From Bacteroidota bacterium (GTDB lineage: Bacteria > Bacteroidota > Bacteroidia > Bacteroidales > Paludibacteraceae): DNA of 64,000 nt. A program made the translations under genes and the position numbers. Location: contig JAFNAV010000004.1 in NCBI GenBank assembly GCA_017860345.1, positions 1-64,000 on the forward strand. The letters are read 5' to 3'. The notes beneath the pieces are model-generated. The model did no database searches and was not told where the DNA came from. It saw nothing but the letters and a program-made list of their open reading frames with translations. How positions within the stretch are numbered: position 1 is the first letter of the stretch; every line of letters begins with the position of its first letter. Of this stretch, positions 36,009 to 44,463 are shown in pieces.

Positions 36009-36434
36009 ATGAAAAAGATTTTTCTGACCGTTTTCCTGTTTTCAGGAGCTTTAATCTGCGCTAATGCACAGATATCGACAAGCAAATTGCAAAGTGCAGC
36101 CAAACAAGCAACTACTGCGGCATCGGCTGCGGGGCTCGATGTAAACTCGCTTAAAACATCTATCATGTCAAAGCTTACATCTGGTTTAAACTTAACTACA
36201 GCTCAGCAACCTAAAGTGTCCGAAGCTGTTACATCGTTTCTGACCGAAAAGTCGAAAATTGTGAATCTGGCTAAAACCGACAGCAATACTTACAAAACCA
36301 AGCTTGCCAGCCTTACCAGTAACCTGAGTTCCAAACTCAAAACAGTTCTGACAGCTGCTCAGTACACTAAGTTTTTAGGATTAAAACCCACTACCAGCAC
36401 AGCAAGCAACGTGTTATCACAGCTGTTTTTCTAA
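36009..36434 (+). CDS. Small secreted helical protein, possibly LTxxQ/Spy-like
   Basis: The 141-residue product has a signal peptide ending in ANAQIS. The mature part is rich in Ser, Thr, Ala and Lys and predicted helical. Two segments (LNLTTAQQPKVSEAVTSFL and LTAAQYTKFLGL) resemble the LTxxQ motif of Spy/CpxP-type periplasmic proteins, but similarity is weak. Function is not established. A strong terminator follows directly. Confidence 0.75.
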   Translation: MKKIFLTVFLFSGALICANAQISTSKLQSAAKQATTAASAAGLDVNSLKTSIMSKLTSGLNLTTAQQPKVSEAVTSFLTEKSKIVNLAKTDSNTYKTKLASLTSNLSSKLKTVLTAAQYTKFLGLKPTTSTASNVLSQLFF

Positions 36435-36455
36435 ACAGTAATATCTCAGAATTTA

Positions 36456-36498
36456 AATCCCGGGAGTAAAACTTTAAATTTACTTCCGGGATTTTTTT
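36456..36498 (+). terminator. Intrinsic terminator after the secreted helical protein
   Basis: AATCCCGGGAGTAAA (36456-36470) pairs with TTTACTTCCGGGATT (36479-36493) with one mismatch and is followed by a T-run. Confidence 0.9.
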
Positions 36499-36576
36499 TA
36501 TAACCAAAGATGCAACCTTATACCTGCCATGCAACCAATGCTACCAAAACAGCATCTAACAAAGAAACAACACAAT

Positions 36577-37014
36577 ATGCAAAAAAAAGCGCTTTACGCA
36601 ATAGCCGTTTTATGGGGAGTTCTCTTTCTTGGTTCGTGTAGCCCGTCCAATGCTTTGTCGGATATTCAAACAGATAAGGATACACTGATTGTTGAACTGA
36701 AACAACGTTGTATAAATACAAAATACAACTTTACCATCACCCCGGATTCCGTTTTGTCGGACTCCAGATGTCCCATAAATGCTTTATGTTTCTGGGCTGG
36801 CGATGCCAATGTCAGGTTTCAGCTTCGTACATCCAGTAAAGCCTACACTTTTGATTTACACACCTACACCGGGTTCACAAACGACACAACAATCGAAAAC
36901 ATCCACTTTAAACTTATCAATCTGCAACCTTATCCCGGCACTGCTACACAGGGAACTAAAACCAACCCTTATATAGTTACTTTAGTGGCTACAAGTGCAA
37001 AACCTGTTCGTTAA
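36577..37014 (+). CDS. Hypothetical lipoprotein
   Basis: I start at MQKKALYAIAVLWG, 16 codons inside the ORF track entry, because the lipoprotein signal (FLGSC, Cys21) begins there. The 145-residue product is mostly predicted beta strand, with a CxxNxLC segment (RCPINALCFWAGDANV) reminiscent of small Bacteroidetes lipoproteins of unknown role. Its stop overlaps the stop of the convergent TonB receptor by 4 bp, so no terminator fits between them. Confidence 0.75.
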   Translation: MQKKALYAIAVLWGVLFLGSCSPSNALSDIQTDKDTLIVELKQRCINTKYNFTITPDSVLSDSRCPINALCFWAGDANVRFQLRTSSKAYTFDLHTYTGFTNDTTIENIHFKLINLQPYPGTATQGTKTNPYIVTLVATSAKPVR

Positions 37015-38936
37015 TCAATCTTAAGCCTCACTCCGGCTGCGAAGTTTCTGCCCGGTTGCTTCAAGCCTCCAAAATCGGCATAGGTAGCATTCAGCAGGTT
37101 ATTTAAATCTGCAAATATGCTGTATCCTGCTTTGCTCCATTGCAACCTTACATCGGCCATAAAATAGGGTTCGAAGCTTATTTTTTTCGTTGTAACAGGG
37201 TCTGTATAATCTCCGGCCCGGTCATAGTACGCCAGCTTCCATGTGGCCGACAAAGCACTTACTATTTGATGTTGCGCACAAAATTGCAACTTATGTTTCA
37301 GAAAATCAAGTGCATATTTTGAATCATATGTTCCAGCAGTTTTATCTAATGTCAGATAAGAATAAGCCATCGACACTTTCTTTACAAAACCAGTTCTAAA
37401 ACTATATTCGGCCAACAAATCCACCCCGATAGCATTCACTTCGGTCAGATTTTTACTTTGCCATTTGATAGAATCAGGCTCTTTTACCCAATCAATTACA
37501 TTCTCTCCTCGCCGATAGAAAACTGAGCTGCTGAGTTTTAGGTTTCTGTGATCATATTTAGCTCCCAGTTCAATTGTTTTGGACTTTTCAGGTTTCAAGG
37601 CCGGATTTGCCATTTGCGTTGCACTTTTATAATACAGGTCGGTAAATGTTGGTAACCTGAGCGCCGAGTTGGCCGACAAAAACAGGCTCAGTTCCGGAGC
37701 TATCCTGTAAGAAGCATCCAAGCCACCCGAACTAAAAGTGCCAAACTGTTCGGAATATGTTGATGACAATCCTGCCGAAACATAAAAATCGCCCACTGTC
37801 AGAGCGTAATCTACGAACAAAGTTGGCAACAAGCGTTCCGATTCAAATTTAAATAAGACGTCCTTGTCAAACACATTCGTAACCGGCACATCCATAGCAG
37901 CACCCAGCACCGTACTGTAAATATGTTCGTTGCGCACATCTACCCCGGCAGTTACTTTACCAAACCTGTCGACAAACGATGCAGTGGCCTTCACACCCCT
38001 TACGTCAGTCAGGTGATAATTGTGTCCCGTGTACCAGCTTGCAGCGCCCTCCATATCTCTGTAAAGCTCAAAACGGTCGTAGTGACGGCGTGCATACATC
38101 TGAGCCGATAGTTGGGTTTTTGCGTTTAGCTGCAATTGCCAGTTGAGCGACCCGTAAGCGGTTTTGGTATGATCAAATTGATTGGGGTACAACAAGGAGT
38201 AGAAGCCATTGGCACCATATGATTTGTTCTGATAGCCCAGCTGCAGGTCAAACTTTCCGGCACCACCTGCATTCCATATCGTTTGCGAGAAAACATTCAA
38301 AATATCATAATCAGTATTAGCCATATAACCATCGCTCTGCTTGTGAGTAGCCGAAATAAATGTCTGGATTTTTTGATTGCCTAATCCTGCCGATACGTTT
38401 TCGACAAAGGTATTGAAGCTTCCACCCGAAGTTTGTACGGCAACAGAAGCAGCTTCCTTCTTCTCAGTTACGATATTAATGGCTCCACTAAACGCATTAG
38501 GGCCGTATATACGGGCAGCAGATCCCTGAAGCAACTCCACACGTACCACATCCGGGAGTTCTACCGGCAAATCCAAATTGTAGTGCCCCGTTTGCGGATC
38601 AGTAATATTGATTCCATTGAGCAACACCAACACCTGGTCGAAAGACCCGCCCCGTATGCTTATATCAGCTTGCGTGCCACCTACGCCCCGGTTACGGATA
38701 TCAATGCCTGAGACTGACTCCAGCAACTCGTCGATAGTTGTAACCGGCAATTGCTGAATGGCCTTGCGATCAATAACGGTAAGCATCCGCGCTTGCGACG
38801 AAAAAATTTTTGCTCGCTGAGCGGTTACATTTACCGTCTGCAAATCTACCTGTAAAGAATCGGTATTTGTTTGCGCATAAAAGCTTTGCGACATCAAAAG
38901 AACTGACAAAATACTGTAAAATAATCTTTTTTTCAT
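37011..38936 (-). CDS. BtuB-like TonB-dependent outer-membrane receptor
   Basis: The 641-residue protein has a signal peptide (LLMSQSFYAQ), then directly a TonB-box-like segment and a plug domain (DELLESVSGIDIRNRG, DVVRVELLQGSAARIYGPNAFSGAINIVT), and a 22-strand barrel. It lacks the SusC N-terminal domain, and its size and plug resemble BtuB-type cobalamin receptors, although substrate cannot be proven. A corrinoid uptake role would fit the corrinoid methyltransferases elsewhere in the window. No cobalamin riboswitch is recognisable upstream; instead a 107-aa ORF and an intrinsic terminator precede the gene. Confidence 0.85.
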   Translation of the reverse strand: MKKRLFYSILSVLLMSQSFYAQTNTDSLQVDLQTVNVTAQRAKIFSSQARMLTVIDRKAIQQLPVTTIDELLESVSGIDIRNRGVGGTQADISIRGGSFDQVLVLLNGINITDPQTGHYNLDLPVELPDVVRVELLQGSAARIYGPNAFSGAINIVTEKKEAASVAVQTSGGSFNTFVENVSAGLGNQKIQTFISATHKQSDGYMANTDYDILNVFSQTIWNAGGAGKFDLQLGYQNKSYGANGFYSLLYPNQFDHTKTAYGSLNWQLQLNAKTQLSAQMYARRHYDRFELYRDMEGAASWYTGHNYHLTDVRGVKATASFVDRFGKVTAGVDVRNEHIYSTVLGAAMDVPVTNVFDKDVLFKFESERLLPTLFVDYALTVGDFYVSAGLSSTYSEQFGTFSSGGLDASYRIAPELSLFLSANSALRLPTFTDLYYKSATQMANPALKPEKSKTIELGAKYDHRNLKLSSSVFYRRGENVIDWVKEPDSIKWQSKNLTEVNAIGVDLLAEYSFRTGFVKKVSMAYSYLTLDKTAGTYDSKYALDFLKHKLQFCAQHQIVSALSATWKLAYYDRAGDYTDPVTTKKISFEPYFMADVRLQWSKAGYSIFADLNNLLNATYADFGGLKQPGRNFAAGVRLKID

Positions 38937-38946
38937 TGGATATAAA

Positions 38947-38989
38947 ATAAAAAAACGGTTGAAACAGGCCGCAACCTATTTCAACCGTT
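38947..38989 (-). terminator. Strong intrinsic terminator between the 107-aa ORF and the TonB receptor
   Basis: A perfect 11-bp stem (AACGGTTGAAA, 38954-38964, with TTTCAACCGTT, 38979-38989) is followed on the minus strand by seven T. The 107-aa ORF stop codon overlaps the first bases of the stem, and the T-run ends about 11 nt before the receptor ATG. It therefore looks like an attenuator. Confidence 0.88.
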
Positions 38990-39311
38990 ATATAGTTGAT
39001 AAAAAATTTAACGTATTATTAATACCTGCCGCTACTAAATTTGAGCTTATTGGGGTTACAACAACCGCAGCCAATTTTTCCTCAGCAACTTCGTCGGGCA
39101 CATTCTCCTCAGCAAGTACTCCCGCTTCAAACTCATTATTCAAAGCAAGCACACACAAACCAGCAGACTTGTGCAAAGATTTCTCACCCACCGTAAAGGC
39201 AAGCACACCAATAGTGACAGCACACGAAAGGCTCACAAAAACTGCATACGCAGCACGACTCCACCTACGGAATCGTAAAGTAGTATTTTTGCTTTGTTGT
39301 ATCCTTTTCAT
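38988..39311 (-). CDS. 107-residue basic/single-TM ORF preceding the TonB receptor
   Basis: The product starts with a basic, arginine-rich stretch (TTLRFRRWSRAAYAVF), then a hydrophobic helix (VFVSLSCAVTIGVLAFTVG), then an acidic region (AEENVPDEVAEEK). It has its own -7 motif about 25 bp upstream and ends in the terminator stem before the receptor gene. I have the impression that similar small ORFs precede TonB receptors in other Bacteroidales, but I could not verify this. It may be a leader peptide or a small membrane partner of the receptor. Confidence 0.65.
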   Translation of the reverse strand: MKRIQQSKNTTLRFRRWSRAAYAVFVSLSCAVTIGVLAFTVGEKSLHKSAGLCVLALNNEFEAGVLAEENVPDEVAEEKLAAVVVTPISSNLVAAGINNTLNFLSTI

Positions 39312-39336
39312 AACGTGACCATTGCTGTTAGCGTTG

Positions 39337-39344
39337 CAAAAGTA
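39337..39344 (-). promoter_or_regulatory. Promoter -7 element TACTTTTG of the 107-aa ORF/receptor unit
   Basis: TACTTTTG lies just downstream of the terminator of the previous gene. The -33 region would fall in that terminator's T-run. The predicted leader before the ORF is under 20 nt, leaving no room for a riboswitch. Confidence 0.6.
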
Positions 39345-39357
39345 ATATTTATTTTCA

Positions 39358-39390
39358 ATAAAAAAGGAATACTTTTACGTATTCCTTTTT
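39358..39390 (-). terminator. DUF6242 lipoprotein gene terminator
   Basis: AAAAAGGAATAC (39361-39372) pairs perfectly with GTATTCCTTTTT (39379-39390), a 12-bp stem with a 6-base loop and a T-run on the minus strand, close to the stop codon. Confidence 0.9.
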
Positions 39391-39397
39391 GTTGAAA

Positions 39398-40870
39398 TTA
39401 GTCTTCAATTTCTATAAAGCTGAGTCTGTTGAGTTTACCCACCCATACATCTTTGTAAATTTTCTTTATGTAGGGGTTATATCCACCAATCAGGTAAATA
39501 TAATAATCGGTATATTTGGGATAAACAATAGAACGTTGAACCACAGATTGGTAAATTCTCGGTTCGTAGTACGTATACGTTGTGTCCGGTTCATCATTTA
39601 CAATGTTGATGTGTTGCTCGCGCAGGTAATTATAGGTTGTATCCGGCTCGCTCCAGCTCAAACCATCATCCAGAGATTCGAGGTACAAAGTATTAAGTTC
39701 ATTCTTTGATTTATTATACCTACCGCTCACCAGCAAAAGCCTGTCATCGTACGCAATAACCGAAGCACCGGCCAGAGTATCAAGCGTTGTATTTTCTATA
39801 TTGAAATCGACCCAATAACTGCCATTTTCCGAACTCCATACATTCTGAAGCGCCTTACCATCCTTATCCACACCGCCGGCAAGTAAAACTTTAGGCTGGT
39901 TTGTTTTCGAGAAAAAAGACAGCGAAATAAAGTCGGCAACAGGGAAACTGGCAGGGATAGCATTGTTTGTAGCCCAGGTTGAGCCATCTTCAGTCGTAGC
40001 AAAATAATAATCACTGGTGTTAGTAGAGTTTACCAGAGCCCAGAGTTTTCCTCTGAAAGCATATAATAAGTTTTTAAACTGATAATTAGCAGCCGTCATA
40101 TTTTCACTCACCGCCGTCCAGTTAAGCCCGTTGGACGAGGTATACAGCTTGTGATCTTCAGTGAGAATATACAATTTTCCGGCAAACTCCTGAATATTTC
40201 TGAGCGTACCCGATATATTGATAGGCAAATTAACCAATGATGCCGTTTTATCTTCCCAGCTTTTAGCATCGGTGGAAGTATATACATAATTTTTTAAACC
40301 AGATGTGAGGTACAGGTAAAACTTATCGTTAAAAAATATGGCCTTTTGATTACTCATCGACTGAGAATAAATATCGTCCGCAGCTTTTTTCCATACATAT
40401 AAATCCGGATCTACCTTATGCACATTTACTTTCACGAAATAAGTTCTTTCTGTTACCTGATCTTCGGCTATATTTTTCAGCTTAACCACTCTTTCAAAGT
40501 TCAGCGTATCAGTCCCGGTAAGTATCACAGTATCAGTAATAGCATTATCAGTGCTGTTTTCGGCTTTCAGATAAACATAGGTTACCGCTGAACTTATGAA
40601 TGTAAAAGTAGGGATAACCTTAGTAATATCCGTTTTAAATGGTAGTGAGTCGAGATTGACAATTACCGAATCGGAACCGAGCGAGTTGTCAAACTCAACT
40701 GTGAATTCAGCATCCTCCAAACCCTCAATAGAGTCATCTTCGGCAAAAGTCAATGACAGAAAAGAAGGATCAACCGACGGATCCGAATCAGTTGAATCGA
40801 GCCAGCTACAGGACACAAACAAAACAGCAAGAATAGCAACAACCAATAATCTGAATGAAACTTGTTTCAT
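39398..40870 (-). CDS. DUF6242-like beta-propeller lipoprotein
   Basis: The 490-residue product has a lipoprotein signal (LFVSC, Cys21) and an N-terminal beta-sandwich region up to about residue 155. A repeated-blade segment follows with Asn/Asp-Gly-x-Ser/Asn-Trp motifs (YTSTDAKSWEDKT, YTSSNGLNWTAV, ATTEDGSTWATN, SSENGSYWVDF, SLDDGLSWSEP). That pattern is typical of sialidase-like or Kelch-like propellers of the Bacteroidales DUF6242 family. Surface location is likely and the ligand unknown. It appears monocistronic, with its own promoter motif and terminator. Confidence 0.85.
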   Translation of the reverse strand: MKQVSFRLLVVAILAVLFVSCSWLDSTDSDPSVDPSFLSLTFAEDDSIEGLEDAEFTVEFDNSLGSDSVIVNLDSLPFKTDITKVIPTFTFISSAVTYVYLKAENSTDNAITDTVILTGTDTLNFERVVKLKNIAEDQVTERTYFVKVNVHKVDPDLYVWKKAADDIYSQSMSNQKAIFFNDKFYLYLTSGLKNYVYTSTDAKSWEDKTASLVNLPINISGTLRNIQEFAGKLYILTEDHKLYTSSNGLNWTAVSENMTAANYQFKNLLYAFRGKLWALVNSTNTSDYYFATTEDGSTWATNNAIPASFPVADFISLSFFSKTNQPKVLLAGGVDKDGKALQNVWSSENGSYWVDFNIENTTLDTLAGASVIAYDDRLLLVSGRYNKSKNELNTLYLESLDDGLSWSEPDTTYNYLREQHINIVNDEPDTTYTYYEPRIYQSVVQRSIVYPKYTDYYIYLIGGYNPYIKKIYKDVWVGKLNRLSFIEIED

Positions 40871-41174
40871 ACGAAAGAGTTATAATTTATAACGTTTATA
40901 CATTCCGGCTTAATTAGTCAACTATCCGGATAATCGAAAAAAAAATCTTTGAGCAGGCAAAGTTAAATACAATTTATGGCAAAATTGATTAACGATACAA
41001 GTTTTATTGTTTTTTAAAATTAAAAATAAGATATTTACAGAAATATGCAGCCAAAATAATCTGTTCGGGTGAGCTAATGCTAATAATCGCACTATTTCAT
41101 CCAACTAAAGCAACACCGGTAATTTGTCACCACCGTCGTTGTAAGTCTGATAGTTTATTTTTTTTACTACAAAC
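40871..41174. other. 304-bp intergenic region between exonuclease III and DUF6242 genes
   Basis: It contains the DUF6242 promoter motif (40958-40965, minus strand) and otherwise AT-rich sequence. I see no obvious terminator for the exonuclease gene and no gene. Confidence 0.45.
40958..40965 (-). promoter_or_regulatory. DUF6242 gene promoter -7 element TAACTTTG
   Basis: TAACTTTG on the minus strand, about 88 bp upstream of the start codon; no properly spaced -33 found. Confidence 0.45.
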
Positions 41175-41936
41175 TCAATCTATCTCCAATGTCACGGGAC
41201 AGTGGTCAGAATGTACAGCCTCTGTTAGTATGGCTGCCCCTTTAAGCCTGCCTCGCAATGGTTCGCTTGCCCAGTGATAATCAATACGCCATCCCGCGTT
41301 ACGGAAACGCGCTCCACCTCTGTAGCTCCACCAACTATATTTTTCGGCACTTTGGTCAAAAACCCTGAAAGTATCCACCATACCGCTGGCTTCGTACCTA
41401 TCCATCCACTCACGCTCTTCGGGCAGAAAACCCGACACACCAACCTGTCGCTCAGGATGATTGATATCAATTGGCTTATGGCAGATATTGTAATCGCCGC
41501 ACACAATCAGATTTGGGCGTGTTTTGCGAACTTCCTCAATAAAAGGTAAAAACACTTCGAGAAAATCCATTTTAAAAGCCTGCCGCTCGTCGCCCGACGA
41601 GCCCGATGGCACATAAACACTCATCACCGACAAATCGCCAAAGTCGGCACGAATCACTCTCCCTTCAGCATCATAACGGGGGTTATTCATCCCCACCACC
41701 ACATTATCAGGAGCTTTTTTGGTGATGATAGCCACACCACTATATCCTTTTTTTTCGGCAGAATGTAGGTATGAGGTATAACCCATCTCAGCAAAAAGCA
41801 TCGTATCTATCTGGTCGGGCTGAGCCTTAGTTTCCTGCAGACAAAGCACATCGGGATTTTCGGCAGTCAACCATTCCATGAAGTTTTTGGTTAGCGCCGC
41901 CCGTATTCCGTTTACATTGTAAGATATTATTTTCAT
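41175..41936 (-). CDS. xth: Exodeoxyribonuclease III (AP endonuclease family)
   Basis: The 253-residue endonuclease/exonuclease/phosphatase-fold enzyme removes abasic-site damage. It shows [19 protein letters not shown] (metal-binding Glu), [17 protein letters not shown] and the final VHSDHCPV with the catalytic Asp-His. Size and motifs match XthA/ExoA. It lies downstream of the MlaF-like gene with a 107-bp gap, so it may be read from the same transcript. Confidence 0.95.
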   Translation of the reverse strand: MKIISYNVNGIRAALTKNFMEWLTAENPDVLCLQETKAQPDQIDTMLFAEMGYTSYLHSAEKKGYSGVAIITKKAPDNVVVGMNNPRYDAEGRVIRADFGDLSVMSVYVPSGSSGDERQAFKMDFLEVFLPFIEEVRKTRPNLIVCGDYNICHKPIDINHPERQVGVSGFLPEEREWMDRYEASGMVDTFRVFDQSAEKYSWWSYRGGARFRNAGWRIDYHWASEPLRGRLKGAAILTEAVHSDHCPVTLEID

Positions 41937-42043
41937 TTAAATATGAGTTTATAAAAAAATACTTATTTATAATGCTCAAATCAATCTATTTGTTTAAGAT
42001 TAGTCGGCATCTGCTCCAACTTCCTTTTTTCAAGGCATCCCTA

Positions 42044-42802
42044 TCAGGCATTTGCTTTCTTAACCTTTTTGTATAGTTCCGAGGCAAAAACAAAATCATT
42101 TAAATCCTGATTATCAACATGAAAAATATCATCTTTACTTCCCTGCCAGGCCTTTTCACCCTTATTGATAAAGATGATATTTTCGCCAATTTCCATCACC
42201 GAGTTCATATCGTGCGAGTTAATGATAGTTGTGATATTGAACTCTACGGTAATATCATGTATCAAACGGTCGATAATAAGCGATGTTTTAGGATCGAGCC
42301 CTGAGTTTGGTTCATCGCAAAATAAATATTTGGGTTGTAGCGCAATGGCCCGGGCTATGGCCACACGTTTTTGCATACCGCCACTAATTTCGGAAGGCGG
42401 CAAGCCATACGACTGTTCCTTTAAATCCACATGCTGAAGACAATATCTTGCTCTGGCTTCCATTTCTTCCTTGGTGGTATCGGCAAACATTTCGAGCGGA
42501 TACATTACGTTTTCGAGCACTGTCATGGAGTCGAACAACGCCGAGCCCTGAAACAGCATACCTACCTCTCTGCGCAGCAAGCGTATTTCTTTCATTCGCA
42601 TATCAGGCAAATTTCGCCCATCGTATTCTATCTGCCCGTTATCAATGCGGTGAAGCCCGATAATGCTTTTCATCAACACCGTTTTACCCGAACCACTGGC
42701 ACCGATAATCATATTGGTTTTCCCGTCCTCAAAAACAGCTGATACGTTTTTTAGCACATGGTTGCCATCAAATGATTTATCTACATGTTTTACTTCAATC
42801 AT
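42044..42802 (-). CDS. ABC transporter ATP-binding protein (MlaF-like)
   Basis: The 252-residue ATPase contains Walker A GASGSGKTVLMKS, the signature SEISGGMQKRVAIARAIA and Walker B KYLFCDEPNSGLD, followed by NSHDMNSVMEIG. The SGGMQKR form is characteristic of MlaF/Ttg2A-type lipid transporters. It should energise the permease encoded 44 bp upstream to move phospholipids between membranes. No MlaD (MCE) gene is visible in the window. Confidence 0.92.
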   Translation of the reverse strand: MIEVKHVDKSFDGNHVLKNVSAVFEDGKTNMIIGASGSGKTVLMKSIIGLHRIDNGQIEYDGRNLPDMRMKEIRLLRREVGMLFQGSALFDSMTVLENVMYPLEMFADTTKEEMEARARYCLQHVDLKEQSYGLPPSEISGGMQKRVAIARAIALQPKYLFCDEPNSGLDPKTSLIIDRLIHDITVEFNITTIINSHDMNSVMEIGENIIFINKGEKAWQGSKDDIFHVDNQDLNDFVFASELYKKVKKANA

Positions 42803-42846
42803 ACTTTATAGTTACGCGTTATACAGATTATAAGTTAAGCACATCG

Positions 42847-43587
42847 CTAATTCAACATTAGATTGGTAATCAGCAGGTTGAAGAAAAGAATCAGAATACT
42901 GCTATTGACTACCGCATTGGTACTGGCCTTACCTACATCCAGCGCACCGCCCACAGCATAGTACCCGTAAAACGCCGCTACTGATGAAATAAGAAACGCG
43001 AAGACAAGGGATTTTACAAGAGAATAAAAAACGTAATATGGAATAAAAGCGTACTGAATTCCCAGCAGGTAATCGGCCGTTGTAATAATATCGCTGAAAA
43101 CGCCTACCAGATAGCCGCCTGAGAGCCCCACAGCCATACTGAAAATTACCAGAAAAGGCATCATGATAACAAATGCTGCAATCTTAGGTAAAATCAGAAA
43201 GTTAGCAGAGTTCACACCCATAATTTCAAGGGCATCAATTTGCTCGGTAATACGCATTGTTCCAATTTCGGAGGCAATATTTGAGCCAATTTTTCCGGCC
43301 AGAATAAGACACAGAATCGTTGACGAAAATTCGAGCAACAGCGTATCGCGCGTTACAAGTCCGGTGCTATAAGTGGGCAACAATGGATTTTCTGTATTCA
43401 GTTTGGTTTGTATGGTCATAATAGCACCAATAAAAACCGAAATAATGATTACGATAGGAAGCGATTGCAATCCCAGTTTTTCGAGTTCCTTGGGAAACTG
43501 ACGAAAAAACATACGCCAGCGATCAGGCTGTACCAGCACCCGCCGCATAAGCAAAACATATTTGCCTGTATCCTGAAAAATATTCAT
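42847..43587 (-). CDS. MlaE-family ABC transporter permease
   Basis: The 246-residue integral membrane protein matches the MlaE/YrbE family: a hydrophobic helix near SLPIVIIISVFIGAIMTIQ, then GKIGSNIASEIGTMRITEQIDALEIMGVN, the hallmark conserved segment. It forms the membrane channel of a lipid transporter with the following ATPase gene. Its upstream promoter is well formed, with a leader of about 115 nt that contains several GCCGG/CCGGC words. Confidence 0.93.
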   Translation of the reverse strand: MNIFQDTGKYVLLMRRVLVQPDRWRMFFRQFPKELEKLGLQSLPIVIIISVFIGAIMTIQTKLNTENPLLPTYSTGLVTRDTLLLEFSSTILCLILAGKIGSNIASEIGTMRITEQIDALEIMGVNSANFLILPKIAAFVIMMPFLVIFSMAVGLSGGYLVGVFSDIITTADYLLGIQYAFIPYYVFYSLVKSLVFAFLISSVAAFYGYYAVGGALDVGKASTNAVVNSSILILFFNLLITNLMLN

Positions 43588-43707
43588 AGGTTATAAAAAA
43601 AATTAAGTTGCCGGCATAGTTGTTTACGAAAGCTCCGGCTTATTGCACCGGCCTCGAAAATCATGCCTTTCAAGCCTATGCTTTTACAATTTTTGTTCTA
43701 AAACATG

Positions 43708-43739
43708 CAAATATACTCCTTTTTTGTATAATGCTACAA
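43708..43739 (-). promoter_or_regulatory. mlaE-like operon promoter (TTG-N21-TATATTTG)
   Basis: TATATTTG at 43708-43715 (minus) with TTG at 43737-43739, spaced 21 bp, a good Bacteroidetes promoter. The leader would be about 115 nt and contains GCCGG repeats able to form hairpins. Confidence 0.65.
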
Positions 43740-43760
43740 CAACCCAACACCCTGATTAAC

Positions 43761-43799
43761 AAAAAAAGAGAGAAATTCACATAAGAACTTCTCTCTTTC
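43761..43799 (-). terminator. rplS terminator
   Basis: AAAGAGAGAAATTC pairs with GAACTTCTCTCTTT (one wobble), followed on the minus strand by a T-run. It starts 25 bp after the rplS stop codon. Confidence 0.88.
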
Positions 43800-43823
43800 A
43801 ATGTTTTTTTACCTTCGGTGAAA

Positions 43824-44171
43824 TTATACACGTCTTTCTTTGATACGTGCTTTTTTACCGGTAAGTGCGCGGAGGTAGTACAATTTAGCGCGACGTACTT
43901 TACCGCGTTTGTTCACTGTAATGCTTTCGATAAAAGGTGAATCAAGAGGAAAGATTCTTTCAACACCAACATTACCTGACATCTTGCGTACAGTAAAACG
44001 TTTTTTTCCGGCATGACCTACAATCTTGATCACATCGCCACGATACTCCTGAATACGCTCTTTATTACCTTCTTTAATACGGTATGCTACCGTTACAGTA
44101 TCACCGCTTTTAAATTCCGGGTGGTTGGTCTCAACCAGAAATGCCTGTTCGGCAACTTTAATTAAATCCAT
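43824..44171 (-). CDS. rplS: 50S ribosomal protein L19
   Basis: The 115-residue basic protein contains the L19 signature [26 protein letters not shown] and [18 protein letters not shown] followed by RRAKLYYLR. It lies at the interface of the 30S and 50S subunits. It has a well-formed promoter and terminator and is apparently monocistronic, unlike the rpsP-rimM-trmD-rplS operon of many bacteria. Confidence 0.97.
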   Translation of the reverse strand: MDLIKVAEQAFLVETNHPEFKSGDTVTVAYRIKEGNKERIQEYRGDVIKIVGHAGKKRFTVRKMSGNVGVERIFPLDSPFIESITVNKRGKVRRAKLYYLRALTGKKARIKERRV

Positions 44172-44253
44172 TTTCGGCTTTTTTTTAATAAATTAATGCG
44201 CAATATTCACAGGCTTCGTGCTACTGTCAGAGATTACGCTAAAATTCGGACTG

Positions 44254-44284
44254 CAAAAGTAATTCATTTTTTTTATTTATGCAA
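44254..44284 (-). promoter_or_regulatory. rplS promoter (TTG-N20-TACTTTTG)
   Basis: TACTTTTG at 44254-44261 and TTG at 44282-44284 on the minus strand, 20 bp apart, match the Bacteroidetes consensus closely. The leader is about 75 nt. Confidence 0.75.
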
Positions 44285-44429
44285 TAAAGATATTTATTTT
44301 ATTGATTCAGATGTCATTCCGGTAACAAAAAGCACCTGCACAAAGCCAAAGTTTGCGCTTTGCACCTGATTTAAACATTTAAAATACAGTCATTAGGCAT
44401 TGGCAAATAAAACATTGAATAATTTTAAT

Positions 44430-44437
44430 TACCTTTG
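44430..44437 (+). promoter_or_regulatory. bipA promoter -7 element TACCTTTG
   Basis: TACCTTTG lies 27 bp upstream of the ATG; the leader is about 20 nt. No -33 at standard spacing. Confidence 0.6.
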
Positions 44438-44463
44438 CACCCTGAAAAAAAAGATTGTGTTAC

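Noticed and set aside
39001-39318. Plus-strand 119-aa ORF opposite the 107-aa ORF
   Set aside because: The minus-strand frame has the promoter, position before the receptor and a plausible membrane-protein pattern; the plus-strand frame is low-complexity Thr/Ala/Ser.
38937-39360. Cobalamin riboswitch before the BtuB-like gene
   Set aside because: The promoter motif leaves a leader under 20 nt and no B12-box is seen; an ORF and terminator occupy the space.
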